Source: an uncultured Ruminococcus sp.
GTDB lineage: Bacteria; Bacillota; Clostridia; Oscillospirales; Ruminococcaceae
Reading direction: 5' to 3'
Assembly (NCBI GenBank): GCA_945876405.1
Contig: CAMCOJ010000096.1
Location: forward strand, 1-7,500
Length of the DNA stretch: 7,500 nt
This document shows positions 7,481-7,500 of the stretch, piece by piece. Every line of letters starts with the position of its first letter. The stretch's first letter is position 1. The position numbers and the translations under genes were made by a program. A model generated the notes under the pieces. It had not been told where the DNA came from. It saw nothing but the letters and a program-made list of their open reading frames with translations, and made no database searches.

Positions 7481-7500
7481 TTGGCCGATATGCACGGAGT

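Noticed and set aside
7428..7500. ATG at 7428 opening a frame to the window edge (MYWRIYYSERKKYFF...)
   Set aside because: It has no ribosome binding site, its start lies at or before the predicted transcription start, and most of it is the translated palindrome. It cannot be judged without the sequence beyond the edge.
7349..7500. ACTCCGT (7349-7355) and ACGGAGT (7494-7500) as terminal inverted repeats of a small mobile element
   Set aside because: Only 7 bp match, no target-site duplication can be seen, and the right edge is cut by the window, so chance is a sufficient explanation.

Overview
This window is a chromosomal segment from a low-to-moderate G+C Gram-positive bacterium. The best guess is a gut or rumen Clostridia member of the Ruminococcus type. 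The reasons are AGGA-type ribosome binding sites, sigma-A-like promoters with TGn extended -10 elements, a Ser/Thr-rich lipoprotein PstS, and a large dCache-PAS-GGDEF-EAL receptor of a style common in Ruminococcaceae and Lachnospiraceae. The genus assignment is inference, because no rRNA or marker gene is present.

Layout. Positions 1-36 hold a perfect bidirectional terminator hairpin directly beside the stop codon of the first gene. Positions 38-3112 (minus strand) encode a 1024-residue membrane receptor for c-di-GMP turnover. It has an extracytoplasmic sensor between two membrane helices, a PAS-like cytoplasmic middle, a degenerate GGDEF domain and an EAL phosphodiesterase domain with all expected catalytic residues. 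Positions 3113-3336 are a divergent control region with a candidate promoter on each strand and, between them, an 11-bp-period direct repeat that resembles a PhoP/Pho box. Positions 3337-7342 (plus strand) carry a complete, tightly packed pstS-pstC-pstA-pstB-phoU operon: the high-affinity phosphate ABC importer plus its regulatory partner. Three of the four junctions have exactly one base between stop and start, and pstS-pstC overlap. Positions 7343-7500 hold no complete gene. They contain a strong promoter, then a 15-bp perfect hairpin in the predicted leader, and possibly a ribosome binding site at the right edge for a gene beyond the window.

How the parts work together. PstS captures phosphate outside the membrane, PstC and PstA form the channel, PstB hydrolyses ATP, and PhoU links transporter state to the PhoR/PhoB(P)-type sensor system. 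No phoB/phoR pair is in the window. The divergent c-di-GMP gene shares the intergenic region with the Pho-box-like repeat, so a link between phosphate status and c-di-GMP is possible but unproven. The pst operon itself is ordinary. I see no mobile element, CRISPR array, tRNA or rRNA, and nothing that clearly amounts to a new biological system.
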